DNA from: Eubacterium sp. UBA4343
GTDB lineage: Bacteria; Bacillota; Clostridia; Lachnospirales; Lachnospiraceae
Direction of reading: 5' to 3'
NCBI GenBank assembly: GCA_002394235.1
Contig: DGTF01000043.1
Coordinates: 36,035-42,805, forward strand
Length of the DNA: 6,771 nucleotides
Of this stretch, positions 1 to 6,512 are shown piece after piece. Every line of letters starts with the position of its first letter. Position 1 is the stretch's first letter. The notes beneath the pieces are model-generated. The model searched no databases and was not told where the DNA came from. It saw nothing but the letters and a program-made list of their open reading frames with translations. Made by a program: the position numbers and the translations under genes.

Positions 1-161
1 TACCGGCCTCACCGGAGCAGCCTGCTCCCCGGACAGCTTAAGAACGGAGCGTCCTGACGGAGGCAGTGAAAAGATGAGACAGCGAAAATTCTCGCTTTGC
101 ACTGTTCATTTCTTTCGAAAAAGGATATACTGAGTTTAAGCGTCTGCAACAACCCAAATTC
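1..161. other. Left-edge non-coding leader, no gene recognised
   Basis: No convincing coding sequence was found here. Short frames run in from the left edge (one stays open to a TGA at 131-133), but the peptide is arginine-rich and resembles nothing I know. Two small inverted repeats are visible: GGAGCA (14-19) with TGCTCC (23-28) around a three-base loop, and AGCGA (81-85) with TCGCT (92-96), the latter flanked by CAGTG (64-68) and CACTG (100-104). Neither is followed by a clean T-tract, so I do not call a terminator. The region most likely holds the end of an upstream unit and the promoter of the DegV gene. Confidence 0.5.
103..131 (+). promoter_or_regulatory. Weak candidate promoter for the DegV gene
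   Basis: TATACT at 126-131 is a fair match to a sigma-A -10 box and lies 54 bp upstream of the chosen DegV start. The hexamer at the right spacing (TGTTCA, 103-108, 17 bp away) is a poor -35 box. A better-looking TTGCAC (97-102) would sit 23 bp from the -10, which is too far. There is no TG extension before the -10. This is only a candidate. Confidence 0.25.
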
Positions 162-173
162 ATGGCGCTGGAC

Positions 174-179
174 AGGAGA
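174..179 (+). promoter_or_regulatory. Ribosome binding site that sets the DegV start
   Basis: AGGAGA ends six bases before the ATG at 186. An in-frame ATG also occurs at 162, but it lies upstream of this Shine-Dalgarno and has no good one of its own. The start at 186 also gives the N-terminus MREILISTESGSDLP, where the family's first beta strand and the DSGxDL-like segment sit at the normal distance from the N-terminus. Confidence 0.85.
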
Positions 180-185
180 AAATAT

Positions 186-1052
186 ATGAGAGAGATTCTC
201 ATATCAACAGAAAGTGGATCGGATCTTCCGGAATCACTTGTACAAAAATATCAGATTCATGTTGTTCCAATGCATGTCATTATGAACGGCGAGTCATTTG
301 ACGACGGTCATTTTCCGATTGACCGCGTATTTGACTATTTTGACGAAACCGGAAGAATTCCGACAACATCCGCGGTAAACGAGGGTGAATATATCGACTT
401 TTTCCACAGGCTGCAGGAAGAACATCCCGGATGTGTGATTTATCATTTTGCCTACTCTGCCGCCGCATCAAGCACATATGACCACGCCCGGCTTGCCATT
501 GATGACGAGGGTTTTCAGGATGTCTATCTGATTGATACAAAGTCTGTATCCGGAGGCTGCACCGCTTACATTTCAGAAGCATACCGTCTGATCCGGGAAC
601 GCGGGGAACAGATCACGGATTACAGTGCCTTCGCGGATGAACTCCGCTCCATCTCAGATCATATCGAGTGCCAGTTCATCCCGGCGACACTCGCATATCT
701 GCGAGCCGGCGGAAGAGTATCCAATGCCTCCTACATTGCCGCCAACATCCTCAATCTGAAACCGCTGATCGAGATTGACAGCACCGGTCACCTGATCGCA
801 ACCAGGAAATACCGTGGATCCATGCGCAGGATTGTTGATAAGTTTTATCGGGATTTTCTCAGCCGTTATGACTGCCGCAAGGATACCCTGTATCTGATGT
901 ATGGAAAGGGACTGGCTCAGGATGTTCTGGATCGTATGAAGGAAATCGCTGTCGAGAACGGATTTCAAAATACTGAATACGTCATGACCGGCTGCACCAT
1001 TTCCTGCCACGGCGGAAAAGGTGCCATGGGCATCGCTGCGGTCACTGTATAA
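186..1052 (+). CDS. DegV family fatty-acid-binding protein
   Basis: This is a 288-residue soluble protein of the DegV family, the size usual for it. Characterised members (FakB) are cytosolic carriers that hold a fatty acid in a deep pocket and present it to the FakA kinase for phosphorylation. Seen in the sequence: an N-terminal STESGSDLP segment (8-16), the PTTSAVN motif (59-65) matching the TTS motif that contacts the lipid carboxylate, YLRAGGRVS (171-179), LKPLIEI (191-197), and a late histidine in SCHGGKGAMG (H275) where FakB proteins have HxGPG. Two pocket motifs depart from the usual form: S91-AAASSTY replaces the common SSGLSGTY, and GGKG replaces xGPG. The family is therefore secure, but the bound lipid is unknown. 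No kinase partner is in the window. The gene is transcribed alone, facing the minus-strand operon. The start at 186 is preferred over ATG 162 because of the AGGAGA at 174-179. Confidence 0.93.
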   Translation: MREILISTESGSDLPESLVQKYQIHVVPMHVIMNGESFDDGHFPIDRVFDYFDETGRIPTTSAVNEGEYIDFFHRLQEEHPGCVIYHFAYSAAASSTYDHARLAIDDEGFQDVYLIDTKSVSGGCTAYISEAYRLIRERGEQITDYSAFADELRSISDHIECQFIPATLAYLRAGGRVSNASYIAANILNLKPLIEIDSTGHLIATRKYRGSMRRIVDKFYRDFLSRYDCRKDTLYLMYGKGLAQDVLDRMKEIAVENGFQNTEYVMTGCTISCHGGKGAMGIAAVTV

Positions 1053-1055
1053 GCT

Positions 1056-1091
1056 CGGGCGGCTGTTCTGCATAAGCAGAACAGCCGCCCT
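1056..1091. terminator. Strong hairpin between convergent genes, probable two-way terminator
   Basis: GGGCGGCTGTTCTG (1057-1070) pairs perfectly with 1077-1090, giving a 14-bp stem. Bases 1071 and 1076 can add a fifteenth pair and close an ATAA loop. It starts four bases after the DegV stop and lies 56 bp beyond the queA stop on the other strand, where a shared terminator is expected. The T-tract is poor on both sides (TTAATCGTG on the plus strand, GAGCTTAT on the minus strand), so efficient intrinsic termination is not certain. It may instead, or also, protect mRNA 3' ends. Confidence 0.65.
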
Positions 1092-1098
1092 TAATCGT

Positions 1099-1124
1099 GT
1101 TTACGGCCACAGGCGGCCGCAAAC
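1099..1124. other. Second, interrupted stem-loop in the convergent spacer
   Basis: GTTT (1099-1102) pairs with AAAC (1121-1124) and CGGCC (1104-1108) with GGCCG (1115-1119). There is one A-C mismatch and a six-base loop. The right arm contains a perfect GCGGCCGC palindrome (1113-1120). It lies 22 bp after the queA stop and would be the first hairpin met by transcription of the minus-strand operon. No T-run follows, so I do not call it a terminator alone. It may be the decayed copy of one or a 3'-end stabiliser. Confidence 0.4.
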
Positions 1125-1146
1125 CGCAAATAATGAGATTTTGCTG

Positions 1147-2181
1147 TTATTCTATAAGCATCGCATCCCCGAAGCTGAAGAAGCGATATTTTTCCTGCAC
1201 AGCGATGCGGTACGCATTCATAATATTATCCTTCCCCGCAAACGCGGACACCAGCATGATCAATGTGGATTCCGGGAGGTGAAAATTCGTGATCAGTCCA
1301 TCCATGATCTTGAACTGATAGCCCGGATAGATAAAGATGCTGGTCCATGCACTGCCCGGCTGAAGGATTCCATTCTCATCTGTCGCGGATTCCAATGTGC
1401 GGCAGCTGGTTGTGCCCACACAGATCACCCGGCCTCCTGCTGCCTTCGTATCATTGATGATTTTTGCCTGATCCGGCTCTACAATATACATCTCGGAATG
1501 CATCTGATGCTTCGTGACATCCTCCACCTTTACCGGACGGAAGGTGCCCAGTCCGACATGAAGCGTCACATGCGCAATCTTCACGCCCTTGTCCCGGATC
1601 TGCTGAAGCAGTTCCTTTGTAAAATGCAGCCCTGCCGTCGGCGCTGCTGCCGATCCGTCATTCTTCGCATAGACGGTATTATATCTGGTGCGGTCCTTCA
1701 GTTTGTGTTTGATGTACGGCGGAAGAGGCATCTCTCCGAGCTTATCCAGAATTTCCTCGAAAATTCCCTCATAATGAAACTGAATAAACCGGTTTCCGTC
1801 TTCCGTCACATCAACGACGGTGCCTGTCAGGATTCCTTCGTGTCCAAAAACAAGTTCCGTTCCAACCTTGCATTTCCTTCCGGGCTTTACCAGCGTCTCC
1901 CATATGTTATCCTTTTTCCGTGTCAGAAGCAGAACCTCGATCACCGCGCCAGTATCCTTCTTGGTCCCGTAAAGACGGGCAGGAATGACCTTTGTATCAT
2001 TGATGACCAGGCAGTCCCTATCTGTCAGATGGTCTATCACCTGTGTGAAGTGTTCGTGCCGCACCTCTCCCGTCTCTCTGTTCAGGCACATCAGTCTGGA
2101 GGAACTTCTGTCCTCCAGCGGGTCCTGCGCAATCAGCTCCTGCGGCAGGTCATAATAGAAATCACTTGTTTTCATCGGCAT
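1147..2181 (-). CDS. queA: S-adenosylmethionine:tRNA ribosyltransferase-isomerase (QueA)
   Basis: QueA transfers and rearranges the ribosyl group of S-adenosylmethionine onto 7-aminomethyl-7-deazaguanine at tRNA position 34. It makes epoxyqueuosine in tRNAs for Tyr, His, Asn and Asp, in the cytosol. The 344-residue length is normal for the family. Family motifs in order: [14 protein letters not shown] (6-19), DRSSSRL (24-30), [10 protein letters not shown] (61-70), [13 protein letters not shown] (176-188, usually [12 protein letters not shown]), [13 protein letters not shown] (204-216), [11 protein letters not shown] (255-265), FIYPGY (283-288) and [18 protein letters not shown] (299-316). 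All appear intact. Two starts are possible: ATG 2181 (MPMKTSDF) lies 10 bases after AAGGAG, while ATG 2175 (MKTSDF) matches the usual family N-terminus but lies 16 bases away. I chose 2181 on spacing. The gene overlaps the end of the phosphatase gene, suggesting translational coupling. No tgt or other queuosine gene is adjacent in the window. Confidence 0.97.
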   Translation of the reverse strand: MPMKTSDFYYDLPQELIAQDPLEDRSSSRLMCLNRETGEVRHEHFTQVIDHLTDRDCLVINDTKVIPARLYGTKKDTGAVIEVLLLTRKKDNIWETLVKPGRKCKVGTELVFGHEGILTGTVVDVTEDGNRFIQFHYEGIFEEILDKLGEMPLPPYIKHKLKDRTRYNTVYAKNDGSAAAPTAGLHFTKELLQQIRDKGVKIAHVTLHVGLGTFRPVKVEDVTKHQMHSEMYIVEPDQAKIINDTKAAGGRVICVGTTSCRTLESATDENGILQPGSAWTSIFIYPGYQFKIMDGLITNFHLPESTLIMLVSAFAGKDNIMNAYRIAVQEKYRFFSFGDAMLIE

Positions 2182-2866
2182 GTTTCTTTTTCTCCTTCTG
2201 ATCACCGGCATCTGACGGATGCTTGTAAAAACTGTGATAGTATTTTTTCGGATAAAATACCTGATCCGATGCCTCCAGCCTTCCCACTCCGTTTTCCACG
2301 TCAATAATGCTGACGGAGCAGTTCATCGGCACACCTCCGTGCCAGAAATCCTCTTTGTTATCGTATACATTGTTCAGAAAAGCACGGACGGCGCAGCCAT
2401 GTGAGGATACCAGTATGGTTTTATCCTGCAGATCGGGGTTGTGAATCAGCTCCTCATAAAAATTGTGCGTTCTCTCCAGGACATCCTGTATCCGTTCCCC
2501 GCCTGCTGGCGGAATATAATGAAGCGGATCCTCCTGAAACCGGATATACTCATCCAGTGGAATCTGCATTCTCTCCGGGTGATCCGCATCACAGCACAAT
2601 CCCTCCCAGACTCCAAATCCGATTTCCTCAATTCTCGGCTCCGGAATCACCGGAACCTTGCGGTCCGCGAGAATGATCTCTGCAGTATGGCGGGCACGAA
2701 CCAGAGGACTTGTGTAGCAGAGATCAAATTTCACTTCCCGAAGTGCTTCCGCCGTCATCTCTGCGAGCAATACTCCCTCGCTGTCCAAATCACTGCCCTT
2801 TTGCCCCTGCAGCCGTCTTTCTTTGTTCCAGGATGTTTCGCCATGCCGGATTGCGTATATTTTCAC
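2162..2866 (-). CDS. Histidine phosphatase superfamily (phosphoglycerate-mutase-like) protein
   Basis: This 234-residue cytosolic protein carries the histidine-phosphatase fold. Visible motifs are IRHGET (6-11, nucleophile H8 with R7), [13 protein letters not shown] (51-63, phosphate-pocket R57), EIGFGVWEG (81-89, the usual acidic residue plus FGxWEG) and [11 protein letters not shown] (153-163, second catalytic histidine H156). The full catalytic set is present, so the enzyme should be active. The family includes cofactor-dependent phosphoglycerate mutases, CobC-type phosphatases and broad phosphatases such as PhoE; sequence alone does not choose a substrate, so no symbol is given. The start is GTG at 2866, preceded by GAGGAGAGG, and it places RHG at the normal distance from the N-terminus. 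After about residue 205 the protein has a basic and acidic tail (ending in [13 protein letters not shown]) that looks disordered. The gene begins 19 bp after pheT and overlaps queA by about 20 bp. Confidence 0.92.
   Translation of the reverse strand: MKIYAIRHGETSWNKERRLQGQKGSDLDSEGVLLAEMTAEALREVKFDLCYTSPLVRARHTAEIILADRKVPVIPEPRIEEIGFGVWEGLCCDADHPERMQIPLDEYIRFQEDPLHYIPPAGGERIQDVLERTHNFYEELIHNPDLQDKTILVSSHGCAVRAFLNNVYDNKEDFWHGGVPMNCSVSIIDVENGVGRLEASDQVFYPKKYYHSFYKHPSDAGDQKEKKKHADENK
2191..2197 (-). promoter_or_regulatory. queA ribosome binding site, inside the phosphatase gene
   Basis: AAGGAGA on the minus strand (2197 down to 2191) lies within the last codons of the phosphatase gene. Its spacing favours the queA ATG at 2181 over the ATG at 2175. 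Ribosomes finishing the phosphatase at the TGA (2164-2162) pass over both queA start codons, so re-initiation is plausible. Confidence 0.75.
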
Positions 2867-2885
2867 CTTTACCTCTCCTCTTACA

Positions 2886-5312
2886 TTACTGCCGGAGTTC
2901 GATGCCGAGACCTGACAGTCCGTTCAGAATCTTCTTCATTGCCGCCGCGATATCCGACTCCTCCAGCGTCTTTTCTCTGGAACGGAATGTCAGCGAATAA
3001 GCCATGGATTTATGCCCTGCCTCAACCTGTTCTCCCTCATAGATATCGAACAGCTTCAGATCCTCCAGGATCTTTCCGCCCCTCTGTCGGATCATTTTCT
3101 CAATAACTGCCGCTTCGATTTCTTTCGGAACTACCATGGAGATATCACGGGTTACCGCGGGGAATTTCGCAATCCCCTCAAACTTACGATCGAAGGAAGC
3201 GAACGGAAGGATCTCCGGCATATCAAGTACAGCCACATATGCGCGCTCACCGATTCCGTAGTTTTTCAGTACCATCGGATGAACTTCGCCGAGATACCCG
3301 ATAATATTTCCGTCATATCGGATCAGTGCCTGGCGTCCGGGGTGAAGGAACGGTTTTCCGGCTTTCGCATCGTATTCTACCCTGTCATGCATGCCGATCT
3401 GTCCGAGAAATTCCTCTGCCACACCTTTCATATCGTAGAAGTCGCCCTTGCCGTAAAAGCCCAGAGTAAACTGCATTCTCTCATCCGGAAGCTCTGTCAG
3501 AGGCAGTTCTTTCGGAATATATATATTTCCGAGTTCATAGAGACGGACGTCCTTGTTGCGGCGGTTGTAGTTGGTCGCAAGGGATGTCAGCATGCCGTTC
3601 AGAGAAGTAGTCCGCATGATCGAAAAATCCTCACCAAGCGGGTTGGAAATCGCAATAGCCTTTCTGACCGGATCATCTTCCGGGAACAAAAGCTTGTCGA
3701 AGGCCTTCGGACTCTCGAAGGAGTAGCACATCCCCTGAGAAAATCCGCAGTACTCTGCCACGTCTCTTGCCTTCGCCTCAACCCTGTTCTTGAACGACAG
3801 TCTCCCGGTGGTCGCCTCTCCAGTCGGAAGTGTCGTCGGAATATTATTATAGCCGAAGAATCTCGCAACTTCCTCCGCAATATCACAGGTCCTGTGGATA
3901 TCCTGCCGGAAGGTCGGAGCCACGATCTCATTCGTCTTCTTATCATATCTGAGTTCCACAGAGGCAAGATACTTCAGCTGCTCCTCCGCTGAAAGGTTCG
4001 TGCCCAGAAGTCGGTTGATTTTGTCAGGCTCAAACGTAACTCTCGACTCTTCTCGTTTAACCGGGTAAATATCAATGGCTCCGCCGACTACCTCTCCTGC
4101 CCCGAACTCTTCGATGAGCATGCAGGCGCGGTTCATCGCTTCAAGGGCAGTATTCGGATCGAGACCCTTGTCAAATTTTCTGGATGCATCCGTCTGATTT
4201 CCGATCTTTTTGGAGGAAAGACGGATATTAGTACCGTCAAAGCAGGCTGCTTCAAAAAGCATAGTGTGTACATTGTCCGTAATCATGGAATTTTCACCTC
4301 CCATGATTCCGGCCAGGCCTACCGCCTTCTCATCGTCACGGATCGTCAGAATCGAGGAATCCAGCGTGTATTCTTTTCCGTCCAGAGTGGTGAATTTCTC
4401 CCCATCATCTGCCCGTCTCACGATGATATGCTTTCCGGCAATCGTATCGAGATCGTAAGCGTGCATCGGCTGCCCGTATTCCTCCATCACATAGTTCGTG
4501 ATATCCACGACATTATTGATGGGACGGATGCCATTTGAAGCGAGACATCTCTGCATCCACTTCGGCGACGGTGCCAGATGAATGTTTTTCACGACTCTTG
4601 CCGTATAGCGCGGGCATAGAGTCTGGTCCTCAACGGTTACCCTGATATAGTCATCGACATCCTCGTTGTTGCCCGTCTCCCTGATCACCGGCGGGTAAAA
4701 TTTCTGATGGAAGGTAGCTGCTGCTTCCCTCGCGATACCAATCACGCTGTAGCAGTCCACACGGTTCGAGGTAATTTCATATTCGAAGTTCACATCGTGA
4801 AGCCCGAGCGCTGCAATCGCGTCATCGCCGGGCTTCACCCCGTCATCCTCTGAAAACTCATAGATTCCGTTCTCCGGCGCCTCGGGATAGAATTCTCTCG
4901 AACTTCCAAGCTCCTCAATCGAGCACATCATTCCGTGCGATGGAACTCCGCGGAGCATACCGTCCTTGATCTCGATGCCTTCCTCGGGAAGTGCACCTCC
5001 GTCATGTCCGCCGGCCACCTTGCCTCCGGGAAGAACAACCGGGGTAAGCATGCCCTCGTGCGCATTGGGCGCGCCGGTCACGATCTGTATCGTCCCGGTT
5101 CCGATATCCACCTGGCAGATCACCAGATGGTCAGCATCCGGATGCTTCTCGATCGATCGGATCTGTCCGACCACAATATTTTTCAGATTTTTATCCAGTA
5201 CCTCGTAGGTCTCACATTTTGTTCCGGAAAGCGTCATCCCGTCAAAATATTCCTGCGGGGTGACATCAAGATCCGGTACGTATTTTTTTATCCATGAATA
5301 AGATGTATTCAT
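2886..5312 (-). CDS. pheT: Phenylalanine-tRNA ligase beta subunit (PheT)
   Basis: PheT is the large subunit of the alpha2-beta2 phenylalanyl-tRNA synthetase. It binds tRNA-Phe and carries the editing site that hydrolyses mischarged Tyr-tRNA-Phe. The 808 residues are full length for the bacterial type. Domains in order: a short N-terminal segment; an EMAP-like OB fold (about 45-155) with VGQIRSIEKHPDADHL and VTGAPNAHEG; the conserved link ITSNRVDCYSVIGIARE (180-196); the B3/B4 editing region (about 215-395) with NNVVDITNYVMEEYGQPMHAYD and GIMGGENS; the B5 domain (about 415-490) ending in ARFFGYNNIPTTLP; a catalytically inactive synthetase-like core (about 500-700) with NPLGEDFSIMRT; and a C-terminal FDX-ACB anticodon-binding domain (about 712-808) starting near AKFPAVTRDISMVV. 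No defect is visible. The start ATG 5312 follows AGGAG by seven bases. It lies 152 bp after pheS, an unusually wide gap for this pair, filled by a tandem repeat. Confidence 0.98.
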   Translation of the reverse strand: MNTSYSWIKKYVPDLDVTPQEYFDGMTLSGTKCETYEVLDKNLKNIVVGQIRSIEKHPDADHLVICQVDIGTGTIQIVTGAPNAHEGMLTPVVLPGGKVAGGHDGGALPEEGIEIKDGMLRGVPSHGMMCSIEELGSSREFYPEAPENGIYEFSEDDGVKPGDDAIAALGLHDVNFEYEITSNRVDCYSVIGIAREAAATFHQKFYPPVIRETGNNEDVDDYIRVTVEDQTLCPRYTARVVKNIHLAPSPKWMQRCLASNGIRPINNVVDITNYVMEEYGQPMHAYDLDTIAGKHIIVRRADDGEKFTTLDGKEYTLDSSILTIRDDEKAVGLAGIMGGENSMITDNVHTMLFEAACFDGTNIRLSSKKIGNQTDASRKFDKGLDPNTALEAMNRACMLIEEFGAGEVVGGAIDIYPVKREESRVTFEPDKINRLLGTNLSAEEQLKYLASVELRYDKKTNEIVAPTFRQDIHRTCDIAEEVARFFGYNNIPTTLPTGEATTGRLSFKNRVEAKARDVAEYCGFSQGMCYSFESPKAFDKLLFPEDDPVRKAIAISNPLGEDFSIMRTTSLNGMLTSLATNYNRRNKDVRLYELGNIYIPKELPLTELPDERMQFTLGFYGKGDFYDMKGVAEEFLGQIGMHDRVEYDAKAGKPFLHPGRQALIRYDGNIIGYLGEVHPMVLKNYGIGERAYVAVLDMPEILPFASFDRKFEGIAKFPAVTRDISMVVPKEIEAAVIEKMIRQRGGKILEDLKLFDIYEGEQVEAGHKSMAYSLTFRSREKTLEESDIAAAMKKILNGLSGLGIELRQ

Positions 5313-5317
5313 TCTTT

Positions 5318-5324
5318 CTCTCCT
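5318..5324 (-). promoter_or_regulatory. pheT ribosome binding site
   Basis: AGGAGAG on the minus strand (5324 down to 5318), with AGGAG ending seven bases before the pheT ATG. It is strong and independent of the distant pheS stop codon, so pheT translation need not be coupled to pheS. Confidence 0.85.
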
Positions 5325-5328
5325 ATAT

Positions 5329-5418
5329 CTGATCAGGGTTTTGTCTTCGCCTGTGCTTTATTCTCACCTGCGGCTTTATCCTCGCCTGCGGCTTTATCCA
5401 TGCCTCAGTCTTTTATTT
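5329..5418 (-). repeat. 18-bp tandem repeat in the pheS-pheT spacer
   Basis: On the minus strand the unit GGATAAAGCCGCAGGCGA (5399-5382) is repeated directly at 5381-5364 with one mismatch. It is followed by a 17-bp degenerate copy (5363-5347, GAATAAAGCACAGGCGA) and a weaker one (5346-5329, starting AGACAAAACC). A further degenerate copy precedes them (5418-5400). The central copies encode the hexapeptide DKAAGE twice within a 22-codon open frame from ATG 5401 to TGA 5333. That frame lacks a good Shine-Dalgarno and the outer copies contain one-base indels, which fits DNA slippage better than selection for a peptide. The array ends just upstream of the pheT ribosome binding site. Confidence 0.8.
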
Positions 5419-5464
5419 CTCTGAACCCGGCGCATCCATGTTCCGTTTCTATCTCTCCGGATAA

Positions 5465-6499
5465 TCAGAACTGCTTCAGGAACCGCGCATCGTTCTCGTA
5501 CAGAAGGCGCATGTCATCAATTTCATACTTCAGAAGTGCGATACGCTCAAGTCCAACTCCGAACGCAAAGCCCGTGTACTGTTCCGGATCAATGCCGCAC
5601 ATTTCCAGTACATGCGGATGAACCATTCCACATCCAAGGATTTCAATCCATCCTTCGCCCTTGCAGAAACGGCATCCCTTTCCACCACACTTGAAGCAGC
5701 TGACATCCATCTCTGCACTCGGTTCTGTAAACGGGAAGTGATGCGGACGGAATTTTGTCTTCGTGTCCGGTCCGAAGATTTCCTTTGCGAACTCTTCCAG
5801 TGTGCCCTTGAGATCTGAGAATGTAATATTTTTGTCGATGACAAGACCCTCCACCTGATGGAAGGAAGGAGAATGAGTAGCATCTACCTCGTCCGCACGG
5901 AATACCCGTCCCGGTGAGATCATACGGATCGGCAGATTCCCCTGCTCCATTCTCCTGGCCTGAACCGGAGACGTCTGCGTACGCAGCACGATGTCCTTTG
6001 TGATGTAGAAGGTATCCTGCTCGTCCTTTGCCGGATGGTTCGCCGGAATATTCAGCTTTGTGAAATTATACTCATCGTACTCAACTTCCGGTCCTTCAAC
6101 GACCTCATATCCCATTCCGACAAAGATTCTCTCCATCTCCTCGAGCGCGATTGTGTTTGGATGACGATGGCCGACCTCAGCCTTCTTCGCAGGAAGCGTC
6201 ACATCGATGGTCTCCTGCTTCATACGCAGATTCATCTGCTCCAGTTCAATCTTCTGTCTTGCCTCATCCAGCTTCTCTGAAATTGTATCTCTCGCCTCAT
6301 TGACAAGCTGCCCGACCCTCGGACGATCTTCCGGCGCCACATCCTTCATGGCTTTCATCAGATTCTTCAGCTCGCCCTTTTTTCCAAGTACATTGACACG
6401 GATCTCGTTCAACGCATCCGGAGTGTGAGCTTCCCGAAGGCTCTCCAATGTCTTTCCGACAATCGCTTCCAGTTTTTCCTTCATGCTTACATCACTCAT
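5465..6499 (-). CDS. pheS: Phenylalanine-tRNA ligase alpha subunit (PheS)
   Basis: PheS is the catalytic subunit of phenylalanyl-tRNA synthetase. It activates phenylalanine with ATP and transfers it to tRNA-Phe, working as alpha2-beta2 with PheT. The 344-residue length is standard. Residues 1-90 form the tRNA-binding coiled-coil arm (charged, heptad-like, with KKGELKNLMKAMKDV). The class II core follows: GHRHPNTIALEEMERIF (110-126), the LRTQTSPVQAR strand (172-182), motif 2 with RVFRADEVDATHSPSFHQVEG (198-218), HHFPFTEPSAEMDV (253-266) and motif 3 FGVGLERIALLKY (313-325). Two CxxC pairs (C268/C271 and C276/C279) form the small insert common in Firmicute PheS. A312 in GFAFG is the position that controls amino-acid size selectivity in the E. 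coli enzyme, and it is the normal alanine here. The start ATG 6499 is preceded by GAGG with a seven-base spacer; the next in-frame ATG (6484) has no such site. Confidence 0.98.
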   Translation of the reverse strand: MSDVSMKEKLEAIVGKTLESLREAHTPDALNEIRVNVLGKKGELKNLMKAMKDVAPEDRPRVGQLVNEARDTISEKLDEARQKIELEQMNLRMKQETIDVTLPAKKAEVGHRHPNTIALEEMERIFVGMGYEVVEGPEVEYDEYNFTKLNIPANHPAKDEQDTFYITKDIVLRTQTSPVQARRMEQGNLPIRMISPGRVFRADEVDATHSPSFHQVEGLVIDKNITFSDLKGTLEEFAKEIFGPDTKTKFRPHHFPFTEPSAEMDVSCFKCGGKGCRFCKGEGWIEILGCGMVHPHVLEMCGIDPEQYTGFAFGVGLERIALLKYEIDDMRLLYENDARFLKQF

Positions 6500-6512
6500 T
6501 GTTTTTCCTCTT

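Noticed and set aside
2..133. Open frame running in from the left edge to TGA 131-133
   Set aside because: About 43 codons of arginine-rich sequence with no similarity I can name. It overlaps the hairpins and candidate promoter of the DegV gene, so it is more likely non-coding.
1021..2307. A 428-codon plus-strand open frame opposite queA and the end of the phosphatase gene
   Set aside because: It is longer than queA, but its product is rich in Arg, His and Cys, with no recognisable motif, and no ribosome binding site precedes it. The minus strand carries the full set of QueA motifs, so this is an antisense shadow produced by codon bias.
3012..3992. A 326-codon plus-strand open frame opposite pheT
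   Set aside because: It lies entirely within conserved PheT domains on the other strand, has no recognisable family features and no plausible start signal.
5413..5439. Eight-codon frame MDAPGSEK in the pheS-pheT spacer
   Set aside because: The nearest Shine-Dalgarno-like GGAG is 15 bases away and the frame is too short to distinguish from chance.
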